NCBI GenBank assembly: GCA_965197825.1
Contig: CBDANW010000002.1
Location: 1,612,001-1,676,000, forward strand
DNA length: 64,000 bases
Direction: 5' to 3'
Source of the DNA: CBDANW01 sp965197825
GTDB lineage: Bacteria > Acidobacteriota > Vicinamibacteria > Marinacidobacterales > DATDRI01
Shown here: positions 35,777-45,706 of the stretch, one piece after another
How positions within the stretch are numbered: the first letter of the stretch is position 1
How the letters are laid out: each line of letters opens with the position of its first letter
Program-made: the position numbers and the translations under genes
The notes under the pieces: generated by a model
Told to the model about the DNA's origin: nothing
Databases searched by the model: none
What the model saw: only the letters and a program-made list of their open reading frames with translations

Positions 35777-38700
35777 TCAGAAGCTCTTCCGAAACTTCAT
35801 GTCCACACCCAGGGCGCCTGTTTCATCCCGGGAGACCGTATACGTGATCGGCCCTTCGGGCGTGTACTCGATAACCACCACGATCGATTCCGTGGTTTCA
35901 CCAAAAGCGGTCGAGTAGTTGATGGCCAGGTCGCGCGAGATCTGCTTTCCGACGCTGAGTCGGGCGGTCGGGTTAGAAAACTGACCGACCAAAAAGGGAT
36001 CGATGCTGATTCGGTCGAGTCCGAAGAGCCGTTCTGCTCGCCGGCTTAGCTGTTGGTTGAGCCTTTCGGTAAGTAGACTGGCGACGCCCACGCTCGCCAC
36101 CTCTTCTTCTTCGCTGCCGACCCGGAGCTCTCCTTCCGTCGCGCCAGCCAGGAGCCTCAAGATCTCCACGGTTCGCAGCGGGGGATCCGAGCTCAGCTCG
36201 GGAAAAAACCGATCCGGCGTGCCGGCAAGGCGAAGCTCGACCCGATAGCTCCGAACGCGCGTCTCGGCCGTCAGATCGAAGAATGGTCGAATCGAGTTGG
36301 GATCCACGAACTCGACTTTCCCGGAGAGAACGTTGTAGCGCTGCCCGAGGAGAAAGACCTCACCCTGCAAGGCCTCGGCGCGCCCGAGTAAAGCCGGTCG
36401 GGCAATGGTGCCGCGCAGCTGGAGCTTGGCCTGCGCATCGATGACGGCCAACGAGTTCCTGACCCGTAGCCTGTCGGGAGCGTTGACGTGGATATCGAGA
36501 CGTAGATCGAGAAACGGGTAGTCTCCGGGTCGCTCGACGAAATCAATGACGTCCTTCGTGCCGAGAATGCCGGCCGCGACGTCGTACTCCCGCGACCAAG
36601 TGGCCTCGTGCACGTCCACCTGCCCGGACAAGAGCTGGCTGTCACCAGTGCCGGTCAGTCTCAGCTCGGCGTCCACTTCCGCAACGAGTCCCTCCGGGTA
36701 ACGCAACCGCATGCCTCTTCCCGAGGCGCTCAGATCGAAAGACTCTGGCGACAGTCGGTTCAACGACAGCGTCCCGGTCAAGCCGACGGGAGCCCCCCCG
36801 AAACGGCCCTCGATGCCGCCCAGGAGCACGGTTCGATTGTCGAAGAGGACGCGACCCTGAATGTCGCCGATCGCCTGAGGAAACGACCGGAAGCTCACGG
36901 CACCTTGTCTCAACTCGATGTACCCTGACAGCGCGGGTCGATCCCATCCCCCATCCAAACGCGTGGCGAGATCCGCGTCCCCCGACCAGGACATCGAGGG
37001 AAAGAGCGCGTCGAACGTTTCGAGGTTGACGGCCCCCTCTGCCTCGAGATCCAACTCGCCGTTGACGAGATGGATTCCTCCCTCGACGCGAAGGCGGGTG
37101 CCGTCACCGACGAGCTCGAGACCTCCCAGTGCCAGCTCACCCCGCCGCAAACGAAGCTCTACCGGATCTGGTGCGACGAGGCGGTAGTCCGCGACCTCCA
37201 TTACCAAGCTCCCGAGACTAGCCTGCGCGGAGAAGCTTCCAACCGATCCCAGACTTCCGTCGAACGAGGCTTCTCCCGCAGAGATCAAACGAAGGGAGCT
37301 CGGAAGCTCGGGGCCCGTCGGGGGCAAGGCAGAGCGCAGTAACGGAGCTAGATCGGCACCATTCCAACGGGCTCGACCGTCGATCGCAATCGCGGGTGTG
37401 AGCTGGACTCGCAGGTTTGCTTCAAGATCGAGCTCGGATCCAGTCAGCGAGAAGCTTCCGGTGATCGTGTCCCCTTTGAGCTGAGCCTCGACCCGCCCGC
37501 TTCCCAGGTCCCGAGCCGAAAGGCGCAACCCAGCAGCATCGGCTTCGATCTCCACGGTCGGCTCGTCGAGGCTTCCCCCGATCACCACCGTCCCTTTGAG
37601 CTCGCCATCCACGTCGAACGGTGTGAAACCCAGAGCCGCGAGAGGCACGCGCATGCCCTGCAGCTCGCTCTTCACGGCGCGGCTCTGGACATCCAAGTAG
37701 AACGTTCCCAGGAGCTCGGCCGGTCCGCGTGAAACGAAAAAATCTTCGAGAAGCAGTTGCTGACCCTTGAGCGTCAGGCTGGAGGAAGCGACGTCGAAGT
37801 CCTGGCCCCGGAAGGAACCGGATGTCACCGATGCGTTGCCTTTGCCGTTCAAACGATCGCTTATTGAAGAAAAGCTCCCGCTCCCGGAAAGACGCCCTCG
37901 AAGACCGAGGGGTACGCCCAGAATCGAATCCAGGTCGGACGCGGGCCACCGTTCCAATTCCACTTCCACGTCGAAATCTCGTCGCAGTAGCCCCGCAGAA
38001 GACTCCTCTAGAAGTGTGAAAGTTCCTTTGCTCTGGAGCTCTCCCTCGCCGTTTCTCGATCGAAAGGATTCGAATCGAACCGCATCGCCACCGAGACTCC
38101 CCGTCGCTTCTACATCGCCCCACGCGATGCCCCGGTAGGAGACGTCGTGACCACTGAGGTTGCCTTCGAAGGTCAAGAAAGGAAGCCGTCCTCGCAGTGT
38201 GCCTCGGGCGCGGCCACCCCCCGAGATGCCGAGCTCGCGAGCCGGCCGCTCGGGATGAAGCAGCGTGCGCATCGACTGCTGCAGATGATCGGCACGAGAC
38301 AGATCCCGCGCTTCGGCTTCGAAGGACAAGGAAGCCGATCCGGTTCGTGGGTAGACACCCGACGCGGTGACGACGATGCCGTCGGTCTGCAAACGGCTAG
38401 GTTCGAGCCGGAGCTCGCCATTCTCGACGACGCCGCTAACCGAAAAGTCCAACCTGGAGAGGTCGGCCTCCTCTTGCGCGACGCCGGTCAGCGAGAACCG
38501 GCCGCTAGCGAGCGAAGGGTCGTTCAGTGGAAACGTGATATCCACGTTTCCCGAGACCCGGGAGCCAAACCGCTCGCTGTCAGCACTCACCGATGCGATG
38601 ACCTGCGAGAGGAGCACTTCTTCGAACGACAACGCCAGCTCGGCCGGCTCGGCCGTCAACGGGAAGGTTTGTCTGAAATCGATCGCAGTCGCTCCCCCAC

Positions 38701-39751
38701 CCAGAAAACCCTCCATCGAGCTCAACTCCACGACGTTGCGATCCCAGAGCACGTCCGCCCTGAAGCCTCGCAGAGGCATTCCCGCTAGCCGGGCGCGTGG
38801 AACGCTTGCCTCACCACGCACCAGATGCCAGCCGCGTCCCATCAGCAGAGTTCCCTCGAAGGTCGCCAGCGGGTTCTGCCGCGTGCCGGGCTCGCTTTCC
38901 AGCAGAGTCAGCCCGACGAGGTGACGCGCGGCCGGTCCCACATCGGTCTCGACGTTCAATGTGAACTCGGCCTCGGCCTGCGGCCCCAATCCGACCCGCC
39001 CGCTGGACACGAATCGGTAGAAGGCTCCCTGCGCCACGAGCTCCTCGACCTGAATCTCCCTCCCGACTAGCTCGAAGCGCGCCTCGACCGCCGCCTCCAC
39101 CGGCTGACGATCTTTGATGCGCACCGCGCCGCGCTCGTAACGGATCTGGCCTTGGAAGCGATCCGTTCCCGTTCTTTCGAGATTCGCCGCGAGCTCCTCC
39201 GCTTCGAGACGCCAGGGTATGTTCTGGTTGTTGTAAACGAAGGCTGCATCGTCGAATCGGATCTGATCCGCCAGAAAGCCGAATTGCGATCCGCCGTCTT
39301 CGCCGGATCTGGCCCCGGTGGGGTTCGCCCAGCGTCCTGGTAGCTCGATCCGGCCGCCCCCATAGTCCTCGACGCGAATCGAGAAACCGTCCACCTGAAG
39401 CAGTCTCAAGTGGAGAAGCCGGTCGAAGACACCGGTCGGGCTCAGCTGGCCGCGCACGGAATCGATCGTGAGGGGAGGCGGGCCCTCGCCCCGCGGCTCG
39501 ACCCGCACGCCCTGGATCACGAACGAGTAATTAGGTAGATCAACCGAAATATTATCGATAGAGACGGGGGTGTCGAGGATCCGGCTGGCCTGCCCTTCCA
39601 TCCACCTGCGAAGGTGGTCGGGGTAATCGAAGAATAGGACAAAAACCGCTAGGCCAACGAGAGTTACGGCCGCCAATGAAGCACTGACACCGATGACCCA
39701 ACCCAAGAGGCGAGTGAGGATCCGGAGCATGCGCTTGCTTATTAAGGTCAA
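35777..39751 (-). CDS. tamB: TamB-like translocation and assembly module protein (DUF490)
   Basis: At 1,324 residues it has an N-terminal transmembrane anchor (about residues 16-38), an AsmA-like start and a very long repetitive beta-strand body. The C-terminal TamB domain has SGKVEFVDPNSIRPFFDLTA, LNQQLSRRAERLFGLDRISI and FLVGQFSNPTARLSVGKQIS. Such proteins span the periplasm as a hydrophobic groove, moving phospholipids or assisting barrel assembly. The possible start at 39751 is a TTG; an ATG at 39730 (MLRILTRLLG) is a reasonable alternative. It heads the tamB, Omp85, surA-like operon. Confidence 0.9.
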   Translation of the reverse strand: MTLISKRMLRILTRLLGWVIGVSASLAAVTLVGLAVFVLFFDYPDHLRRWMEGQASRILDTPVSIDNISVDLPNYSFVIQGVRVEPRGEGPPPLTIDSVRGQLSPTGVFDRLLHLRLLQVDGFSIRVEDYGGGRIELPGRWANPTGARSGEDGGSQFGFLADQIRFDDAAFVYNNQNIPWRLEAEELAANLERTGTDRFQGQIRYERGAVRIKDRQPVEAAVEARFELVGREIQVEELVAQGAFYRFVSSGRVGLGPQAEAEFTLNVETDVGPAARHLVGLTLLESEPGTRQNPLATFEGTLLMGRGWHLVRGEASVPRARLAGMPLRGFRADVLWDRNVVELSSMEGFLGGGATAIDFRQTFPLTAEPAELALSFEEVLLSQVIASVSADSERFGSRVSGNVDITFPLNDPSLASGRFSLTGVAQEEADLSRLDFSVSGVVENGELRLEPSRLQTDGIVVTASGVYPRTGSASLSFEAEARDLSRADHLQQSMRTLLHPERPARELGISGGGRARGTLRGRLPFLTFEGNLSGHDVSYRGIAWGDVEATGSLGGDAVRFESFRSRNGEGELQSKGTFTLLEESSAGLLRRDFDVEVELERWPASDLDSILGVPLGLRGRLSGSGSFSSISDRLNGKGNASVTSGSFRGQDFDVASSSLTLKGQQLLLEDFFVSRGPAELLGTFYLDVQSRAVKSELQGMRVPLAALGFTPFDVDGELKGTVVIGGSLDEPTVEIEADAAGLRLSARDLGSGRVEAQLKGDTITGSFSLTGSELDLEANLRVQLTPAIAIDGRARWNGADLAPLLRSALPPTGPELPSSLRLISAGEASFDGSLGSVGSFSAQASLGSLVMEVADYRLVAPDPVELRLRRGELALGGLELVGDGTRLRVEGGIHLVNGELDLEAEGAVNLETFDALFPSMSWSGDADLATRLDGGWDRPALSGYIELRQGAVSFRSFPQAIGDIQGRVLFDNRTVLLGGIEGRFGGAPVGLTGTLSLNRLSPESFDLSASGRGMRLRYPEGLVAEVDAELRLTGTGDSQLLSGQVDVHEATWSREYDVAAGILGTKDVIDFVERPGDYPFLDLRLDIHVNAPDRLRVRNSLAVIDAQAKLQLRGTIARPALLGRAEALQGEVFLLGQRYNVLSGKVEFVDPNSIRPFFDLTAETRVRSYRVELRLAGTPDRFFPELSSDPPLRTVEILRLLAGATEGELRVGSEEEEVASVGVASLLTERLNQQLSRRAERLFGLDRISIDPFLVGQFSNPTARLSVGKQISRDLAINYSTAFGETTESIVVVIEYTPEGPITYTVSRDETGALGVDMKFRKSF

Positions 39752-39881
39752 TCTACCTAATGCCAGAGATGGCAGTTCGACGAATTCGCGATCTCCACCC
39801 CGGGCGTCCTTTGGGGGCTCCTTCCTATTGTAACCCCCACTGGCCCCGAGAGATAGGAGGTGGCGGTGAGACTCTTCGCCA

Positions 39882-40406
39882 TCATTTTGTACCAGCTGTA
39901 CCGGGGTCCGCCTTGACGGTGAACAGGCGGTCGCGGGACTCCACCGCCTGCCCTTCCCGAACCGCGAGGGCGACCAACTTCCCCGCCAGGGGGCTTCGGA
40001 TCTCGTTCTGCATCTTCATGGCTTCGAACAAGAGGATCCCTTGATTCGCCTGAACCTGCTCCCCCGGAGCGGCTAGCAGCTTGACGACTTTCCCCGGCAT
40101 GGGGGCGACGACCTCAGCGCTACCTCCATGTCGACGAGCCGAGGTGCCGGCCTCGGGCGCTTCCTGATGCTCGAACGAATACCTCTCTCCGTCCACCTCC
40201 ACCGCGATGTGTCTATCGTCCAGGCTCACTTGGACCTCGTACTGGCGGCCGCCGACAACGATGGACCACAATCCCCCTCCATCCCCTCGCGCATCCCCAG
40301 CCACATCGAACGCCAGCCGCTCTCCGGAGAGTTGGACCCACAGCTTCCGGTCGTCGTCCTCACCCACTCCCACGGGAAAGGAAGTGCCTCCCGAAACGAG
40401 CGTCAT
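39882..40406 (-). CDS. Biotin carboxyl carrier protein subunit
   Basis: The product, about 174 residues, ends in a biotinyl domain with PMPGKVVKLLAAPGEQV and the biotinylation site EAMKMQNE. The N-terminal half (about 95 residues) is the beta-rich domain seen between carboxylase and carrier in acyl-CoA carboxylases (VGGRQYEVQVSLDDRHIAVE). The ATG at 40406 follows the stop of the biotin carboxylase closely; an in-frame TTG at 40415 would overlap it. It carries carboxybiotin to the transferase encoded upstream. Confidence 0.88.
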   Translation of the reverse strand: MTLVSGGTSFPVGVGEDDDRKLWVQLSGERLAFDVAGDARGDGGGLWSIVVGGRQYEVQVSLDDRHIAVEVDGERYSFEHQEAPEAGTSARRHGGSAEVVAPMPGKVVKLLAAPGEQVQANQGILLFEAMKMQNEIRSPLAGKLVALAVREGQAVESRDRLFTVKADPGTAGTK

Positions 40407-40411
40407 CTTCT

Positions 40412-41929
40412 TCAAAACCGGCTCCGGTGTTGTTCCTTGATGCCCCTTTGCGCCCAGGCGGAACGTTCACCCGACGGGACGACCCGCTTTCGCGATTTCG
40501 TTTCTGCCTGATAGGCGGTCAACGCCGCTGCAATGAGTGCCACCCGGTCCCGCTCGATCTCCGGAGACGCCGCCCTCGCAACTGCCGCCGAGTCTTTCCA
40601 GCTTCGTTCGACATAGCCCACGTCGAAGTCACCAGCACGGAACTGTGGATCTCGGAGCACTCTGCGAAAGAAGGAAAGAGTCGTCGCGATCCCTTCCACC
40701 CGATATTCGCGCATCGCGCGCTCGGCACGAGCGAGACAGGAGGCGCGGTCGTAACCCCAGACGATGAGCTTGGCGATGAGCGGATCGTAATGGGGAGACA
40801 CCTCCATACCCGTGGCCACGCCGCTGTCCTCACGAATCCCTGGACCTCCCGCCGACCGGAGGAACTCGATTCTTCCGGGGCACGGGAGAAAATCGTGATA
40901 GGGATCTTCGGCGGTGATTCTGAACTCGATGGCCCATCCACGAGGCCGAATCTCGACTTGAGAAAGAGAGAGTGGCTCACCGGCAGCGATCTGAAGTTGT
41001 AACTCGACCAGGTCCAGACCGAGCACCATCTCGGTCACAGGATGCTCCACTTGCAGTCGAGCGTTCATTTCCAGGAAATAGTAGTTACCCTCCTGGTCCA
41101 GTAAGAATTCGACGGTTCCGGCGTTCCGGTAGGCTGACGCGCGCGCGATGGCCAACGCGGCATCTCCCATGCGGCGACGAAGGTCGGCGGCCAGGCGCGG
41201 AGACGGACACTCCTCGATGAGCTTTTGGTGCCTTCTTTGAATCGAGCACTCGCGCTCGAGCAGATGGATCACCGAACCCTTATCATCGGCCAGGATCTGG
41301 AACTCGATGTGCCGGGGACGCTCGAGGTAGCGTTCGAGGTAGACCGAGCCATCACCGAAACTCGAGGTCGCCTCCGAGCGCGCCTGGCGAAGCGCGGCTT
41401 CGAGCTCGGAGGGGGAGCTCACGGTTCGCATTCCTTTTCCGCCCCCTCCGGAGACCGCTTTCACCAGTAAGGGAAATCCGATCCGCTTCGCCTCCCTGAG
41501 CGCTTCTTTATCGCCGGACAGGGCTTCGGTCCCGGGAACGATCGGCACTCCCGCAGCGCGAGCGACTCGCCGCGCGGCCGCCTTGTCGCCCATCAGGGCC
41601 ACCGCGTCCGGGGGCGGACCCACGAACGTAAGCCCTGCTTCCTGGCAACGTCTTGCGAACTCGGCGTTCTCCGCCAGAAAACCGTAGCCCGGGTGCACCG
41701 AATCCGCACCGGTTTCTCGCGCCGCCTCGAGCAGCGCATCCATGTTGAGATAACTCTCGGTGGAGGGAGCGGGCCCTAGCCGGCGTGCTTCGTCGGCGTA
41801 GCGCACATGGAGGCTGTCGCGGTCCGCGTCGGAATAGACGACCACGGTGGGGATGCCGAGATCGCGGCAGGTTCGCACGATCCGCACCGCGATCTCACCT
41901 CGATTGGCGACAAGAAGCTTGCGAAACAC
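40412..41929 (-). CDS. Biotin carboxylase subunit of an acyl-CoA carboxylase
   Basis: The 505-residue ATP-grasp enzyme begins MFRKLLVANRGEIAVRIVRT and contains VHPGYGFLAENAEFARRC, KAVSGGGGKGMRTV and the catalytic region NYYFLEMNARLQVEHPVTEM. It carboxylates biotin on the following gene's carrier protein. Its length is that of separate AccC/PccA-type subunits, without a fused biotinyl domain. The last 50 residues are a short, poorly conserved tail. Confidence 0.92.
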   Translation of the reverse strand: MFRKLLVANRGEIAVRIVRTCRDLGIPTVVVYSDADRDSLHVRYADEARRLGPAPSTESYLNMDALLEAARETGADSVHPGYGFLAENAEFARRCQEAGLTFVGPPPDAVALMGDKAAARRVARAAGVPIVPGTEALSGDKEALREAKRIGFPLLVKAVSGGGGKGMRTVSSPSELEAALRQARSEATSSFGDGSVYLERYLERPRHIEFQILADDKGSVIHLLERECSIQRRHQKLIEECPSPRLAADLRRRMGDAALAIARASAYRNAGTVEFLLDQEGNYYFLEMNARLQVEHPVTEMVLGLDLVELQLQIAAGEPLSLSQVEIRPRGWAIEFRITAEDPYHDFLPCPGRIEFLRSAGGPGIREDSGVATGMEVSPHYDPLIAKLIVWGYDRASCLARAERAMREYRVEGIATTLSFFRRVLRDPQFRAGDFDVGYVERSWKDSAAVARAASPEIERDRVALIAAALTAYQAETKSRKRVVPSGERSAWAQRGIKEQHRSRF

Positions 41930-41962
41930 CTTGGCCTTCTTCTTCCGGGAACGCCCGGGGGA

Positions 41963-43513
41963 TTAAAGCGGAATATTACCGTGTTTCTTGGGTGGGTTTC
42001 GATCCCGTTTGGTAGCGAGTGCTCGAAGCGCCGTGACGAGCTTTCTTCGAGTCTTGTGCGGCTCGATCACCTCGTCGATATAGCCCCTCTCGGCCGCCAC
42101 ATAGGGGTTGGCCAGCCTTCCCCGGAACTCGGCGATTTTTTCCTTTCGGAGAGAGTCGGGGTCGGCGGACGCCGCCAGCTCTTTTCGATAGAGGATGTTC
42201 ACCGCACCTTCCGGTCCCATGACCCCAATCTCGGCCGTGGGAAACGCGTAGTTGATGTCGGTCCGGATTTGTTTGCTGGCCATCACGCAGTAGGCACCGC
42301 CGTACGCCTTGCGCGTTACCACGGTCAACTTGGGAACGGTCGCCTCGGCAAAGGCGAACAACAGCTTGGCGCCGTGGCGGATGATCCCGCCCCATTCCTG
42401 GTCCGTGCCAGGAAGGAATCCGGGGACATCTTCGAATGTGACGAGAGGGATGTTGAAGGCATCACAGAATCGAACAAACCGCGCGCCCTTGACCGAAGCG
42501 TTGATATCCAGAACGCCTGCCAGCACCGATGGCTGGTTGGCCACAATCCCCACCGGCCGACCTCCCAGGCGTGCAAACCCGACGACAATGTTCTGCGCGA
42601 AGTGCTCGTGGATCTCGAACAGCTCACCGTCGTCGACGACCGAACGGATGAGCTCCTTCATGTCGTAGAGACGATCCGGCTCCTCGGGAACCAGATGATC
42701 GAGCGCCTCGTCCTCGCGATCCAGCGGGTCGGTACTCTCCACCAGCGGCGGATCATCCACATTGTTGCTCGGGAGAAAGGAGAGAAGCCGTCGCATGAGC
42801 TGCAGGCAATGCCTATCGTCTTCCGCCATGACATGGGCGACCCCGGAGACTTCGTTGTGCGTGGCGGCCCCTCCCAGCTTTTCCATGCTGACCTGTTGGT
42901 GAGTCACGGTCTTGATGACGTCGGGCCCGGTGACGAACATATAGCTCGTGTCGCGCACCATGAACGTGAAGTCGGTAATTGCTGGCGAGTAGACCGCACC
43001 CCCGGCACATGGCCCCATGATGGCGGAGATCTGAGGGACCACGCCGGAAGCGAGGGTATTCCTGAGAAAGATGTCTGCGTAGCCCGCGAGCGACACCACT
43101 CCTTCCTGGATTCGGGCGCCGCCCGAATCGTTGAGTCCCACGATGGGCGCCCCGGTTTTGACGGCAAGATCCATGACCTTGCAAATCTTCTCCGCGTAGG
43201 CCTCGGACAGCGAACCGCCGAACACCGTGAAATCCTGGGCGAAGAGAAACACCGGACGATCCTCGATGCGTCCATAACCCGTGATGACGCCGTCGCCGGG
43301 GATAAGGTTTCCGTCCATGCCGAAGTCCCGCCCTCGGTGAGTCACGAGTCGGTCGAGCTCCTCGAAGCTTCCTGGATCGAGCAGGGCCTCCACCCGTTCG
43401 CGGGCGGTCAGCTTGCCGGCGGCGTGCTGCCGCTCGATCCGTTCCTCGCCTCCGGCTTCATTCGCCCGACGATTTCTCTGCTTGAGCTCGTCCAGACGAT
43501 CGCCGGAAGGCAT
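41963..43513 (-). CDS. Carboxyltransferase subunit (propionyl/methylmalonyl-CoA type)
   Basis: The 516-residue protein has the crotonase-like halves of the PccB/MmdA family. Motifs are HAAGKLTARERVEALLDPGS, FAQDFTVFGGSLSEAYAEKI, GLNDSGGARIQEGV and ISAIMGPCAGGAVYSPAI. The second half has VRKAYGGAYCVM-like sequence (VTRKAYGGAYCVMASKQI). The C-terminus KKHGNIPL is typical of the propionyl- and methylmalonyl-CoA enzymes, so propionyl-CoA carboxylase is the best guess. With the carrier and biotin carboxylase genes it forms a complete enzyme. Confidence 0.9.
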   Translation of the reverse strand: MPSGDRLDELKQRNRRANEAGGEERIERQHAAGKLTARERVEALLDPGSFEELDRLVTHRGRDFGMDGNLIPGDGVITGYGRIEDRPVFLFAQDFTVFGGSLSEAYAEKICKVMDLAVKTGAPIVGLNDSGGARIQEGVVSLAGYADIFLRNTLASGVVPQISAIMGPCAGGAVYSPAITDFTFMVRDTSYMFVTGPDVIKTVTHQQVSMEKLGGAATHNEVSGVAHVMAEDDRHCLQLMRRLLSFLPSNNVDDPPLVESTDPLDREDEALDHLVPEEPDRLYDMKELIRSVVDDGELFEIHEHFAQNIVVGFARLGGRPVGIVANQPSVLAGVLDINASVKGARFVRFCDAFNIPLVTFEDVPGFLPGTDQEWGGIIRHGAKLLFAFAEATVPKLTVVTRKAYGGAYCVMASKQIRTDINYAFPTAEIGVMGPEGAVNILYRKELAASADPDSLRKEKIAEFRGRLANPYVAAERGYIDEVIEPHKTRRKLVTALRALATKRDRNPPKKHGNIPL

Positions 43514-43516
43514 GGC

Positions 43517-44161
43517 TTACTTCTGGGCCTTTTCCCAGTCTTTTAAGAAACGCTCGATACCGATGTCGGTGAGTGGGTGCTTGAAAAGGGATTGAAAGAC
43601 TTTGGCGGGCATGGTGGAGATATGCGCGGCCACACGCGCAGCCTCGATGACGTGAAGGGGGTTGCGCATGCTGGCGACCAGGACCTGGGTGTCGAACTGG
43701 TAGTTGCGGAACACCTGAACGATGTCTCGAATGAGGGACATCCCTTCGATCCCGATATCGTCGAGGCGCCCTACGAAGGGGCTCACGATATAGGCCCCCG
43801 CCTTGGCGGCGAAAATGGCTTGCGGCACCGAAAAGCACAACGTGACATTGCAGCGGATGTTCTCGTCCTTGAGTCGCCGGACCGCCTTCAAGCCTTCCGT
43901 GGTCAAAGGGCACTTGACCACGATGTTATCGGCAATCGCGGCCAGCTCTTTTCCTTCCCGAACCATCCCCTGGTGCTCTTCGGACACAACTTCCGCGGAA
44001 ACCGGGCCGGGCACGATCGCACAAATCTGCTCGAGCACTTTCCGGTAGGGGGCGGATTCCTTGGACAAGAGCGTCGGGTTCGTCGTGACGCCGTCCAGGA
44101 GACCGAGATCCGCAGCGGCACGAATCTCCTCCACGCTAGCGGTGTCTAGAAAGATCTTCAT
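43517..44161 (-). CDS. Transaldolase / fructose-6-phosphate aldolase-like protein
   Basis: The 214-residue protein belongs to the short transaldolase group (TalC/Fsa). Motifs are MKIFLDTASVEEIRAAADLG, the substrate loop GVTTNPTLLSKE, the Schiff-base lysine in NIVVKCPLT, and VTLCFSVPQAIFAAKAGA. It transfers or cleaves dihydroxyacetone units in the pentose phosphate pathway. AGGAGG stands before the ATG. It is the first gene of the operon with the carboxylase genes, though the metabolic link is not obvious. Confidence 0.92.
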   Translation of the reverse strand: MKIFLDTASVEEIRAAADLGLLDGVTTNPTLLSKESAPYRKVLEQICAIVPGPVSAEVVSEEHQGMVREGKELAAIADNIVVKCPLTTEGLKAVRRLKDENIRCNVTLCFSVPQAIFAAKAGAYIVSPFVGRLDDIGIEGMSLIRDIVQVFRNYQFDTQVLVASMRNPLHVIEAARVAAHISTMPAKVFQSLFKHPLTDIGIERFLKDWEKAQK

Positions 44162-44188
44162 CGCGCCTCCTCTGTTGTCGGGTGGCTC

Positions 44189-44194
44189 ATTATA
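44189..44194 (-). promoter_or_regulatory. -10 box of the transaldolase-carboxylase operon
   Basis: TATAAT on the minus strand lies 27 bases before the ATG at 44161, with a normal AGGAGG site between. The -35 is weak (TTAGGA at 17 bases). Confidence 0.45.
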
Positions 44195-44220
44195 CCTGGG
44201 ACGAGCCCGGTTCCTAATTC

Positions 44221-44252
44221 GGTGACAGCTAGTAGATTAAGTGCCAGACACC
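44221..44252. repeat. REP-like imperfect palindrome
   Basis: GGTGACAG at 44221-44228 is an imperfect inverse of CCAGACACC at 44244-44252. Between them lies AGATTAAGT, the core also found in the perfect inverted repeat at 24870-24940. Confidence 0.5.
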
Positions 44253-44307
44253 GCCGTCTGACGCGCTTCAGCCTAGCACGCACGTTCACTGACGGCCGAA
44301 AGTACGG

Positions 44308-45684
44308 TCATTCGGGCGCCTCAGCGGCGACCACCGCGCTTCGAGGACTCTCGTTCGCAGGCTCGGCGCCATCCACCGCGCTGACCGTATAGAAGTACGA
44401 CGTACCGGGGGTGAGCCCCTGATCGGTAAAACTGGGCACATCGATGAGCTCCGAGGTCAGCGGTGCAAAAGGGCCATCCCGCTGCTCCGCTCGGTAGATG
44501 CGGTAGCCTTCCAGATCGCTTGCGTCCGACTCACTCCAAAAAAGCAAGATGCCTCCCCCCGGGACGCCGATCGCCACCACGCCTTCCGGAACCGCGGGAG
44601 CAAACGTGTCGATGGGTGTCAGGCAGACTTCCTCCGAGCCGGTACTCTCGATGAGAGCCGGCGGCTCGGGGGCTTGCGGCGCTGAACCGTCAGGAAACCT
44701 GCTGTTCCCGTCTGGCGCGAGCTCGGCGGCGAGCTCAGTGGGTTCCGGCGCAAGACGCACGGCGACTCGGCGAACCGTGTAGCACCACTCCCGGCGGAAC
44801 TCGACACCTCGGTCTTCGAAGTGAGTCATCTCGAGGAGCCGCCGGTTCAGCGCCTCCACCGGATAGGACTCCGCCCCCCTTCGCCTCCGGTACGCGTTGA
44901 ATCCGAACTCAAGCTCGACTTCTTGGGTCTCTGGTTTGGTTTCTGGCTCGCTGCTCCACGTGAGGCGGACGTAGCCATTTCCGGCCACGGCTTCCAATCC
45001 CGACGGGGCGGGAACCGGAGGCAGGGGCTCTATCGAGCTGCGGTTCGAGTTCTCGCTCCGTATTCCTTTGCTATTGACGTGTCGGACGGCATATTCGACC
45101 CGCATTCCTTCCCACTCCGGGTCCCAGGTGTCCCGGTACTCCAGACGCTCGCCCAGCTCGCTGCATTCGATGCGGGCAAAGACTCTCGCCTCGCTGGCGA
45201 AGCTGGCCTGTGTGGGGGCGGCGACCGTCACGCGGGGCACGATGATCCCGGCTTCCTCCGTCATCTCTCCCAGCGTCACCTCTTCCGTTTGCGTCTCTTC
45301 TGCAGACCCGGCGGGAGCAGACCCTTCGGGAGGCACCTCGTCGAGCCCAACCGTTTCGTTCCCCTCCGCCTCCGACGGTGGCTCGCCCTCTTCGGGGGCA
45401 TCCGCGGCGGGGGAAGGTAGCGATGTGGGTGCGTCGGGCGGCAGCTCGGCTGGCGGCTCGACGACCCGCCGCAGCAGTTCCGCCCCGGTGAGCTCGAGCG
45501 CGCTGCCATCCACGGTCCCGGACGGCGTCTCCCACACGACGACGATCTCTTGCCCTTGCTGGGAAACGCGAGGCCTGTTGACTGCGGTGGGGATGCGTTG
45601 CAAAGGCGGAAGCGGGTCGCCGCGCTTGCCGCAGCCCGCGGCCTCGATCGCCAGCATCACTGCTAGAGCGAGCAGAGCTCTCAC
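44308..45684 (-). CDS. Fibronectin type III lipoprotein
   Basis: From the GTG at 45684 the product is 458 residues with a lipoprotein signal (VMLAIEAAGC) and then GKRGDPLPPLQ. Two or three FN3-like modules are suggested by VRLTWSSEPETKPETQEVEL, ILLFWSESDASDLEGYRIYR and PGTSYFYTVSAVDGAEPANE. An acidic, proline-rich spacer (about residues 80-150) separates the first from the others. Function is probably envelope binding or scaffolding. An earlier in-frame start at 45750 would overlap hslU by 44 bases and push the lipobox inward. Confidence 0.75.
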   Translation of the reverse strand: MRALLALAVMLAIEAAGCGKRGDPLPPLQRIPTAVNRPRVSQQGQEIVVVWETPSGTVDGSALELTGAELLRRVVEPPAELPPDAPTSLPSPAADAPEEGEPPSEAEGNETVGLDEVPPEGSAPAGSAEETQTEEVTLGEMTEEAGIIVPRVTVAAPTQASFASEARVFARIECSELGERLEYRDTWDPEWEGMRVEYAVRHVNSKGIRSENSNRSSIEPLPPVPAPSGLEAVAGNGYVRLTWSSEPETKPETQEVELEFGFNAYRRRRGAESYPVEALNRRLLEMTHFEDRGVEFRREWCYTVRRVAVRLAPEPTELAAELAPDGNSRFPDGSAPQAPEPPALIESTGSEEVCLTPIDTFAPAVPEGVVAIGVPGGGILLFWSESDASDLEGYRIYRAEQRDGPFAPLTSELIDVPSFTDQGLTPGTSYFYTVSAVDGAEPANESPRSAVVAAEAPE

Positions 45685-45706
45685 GCCGTCAGCGCCTTCA
45701 CAGCCT

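Noticed and set aside
41807..43546. A 579-codon plus-strand frame opposite the carboxyltransferase and biotin carboxylase genes
   Set aside because: It is antisense to two clear, conserved genes. Its length is a product of high GC and codon bias.
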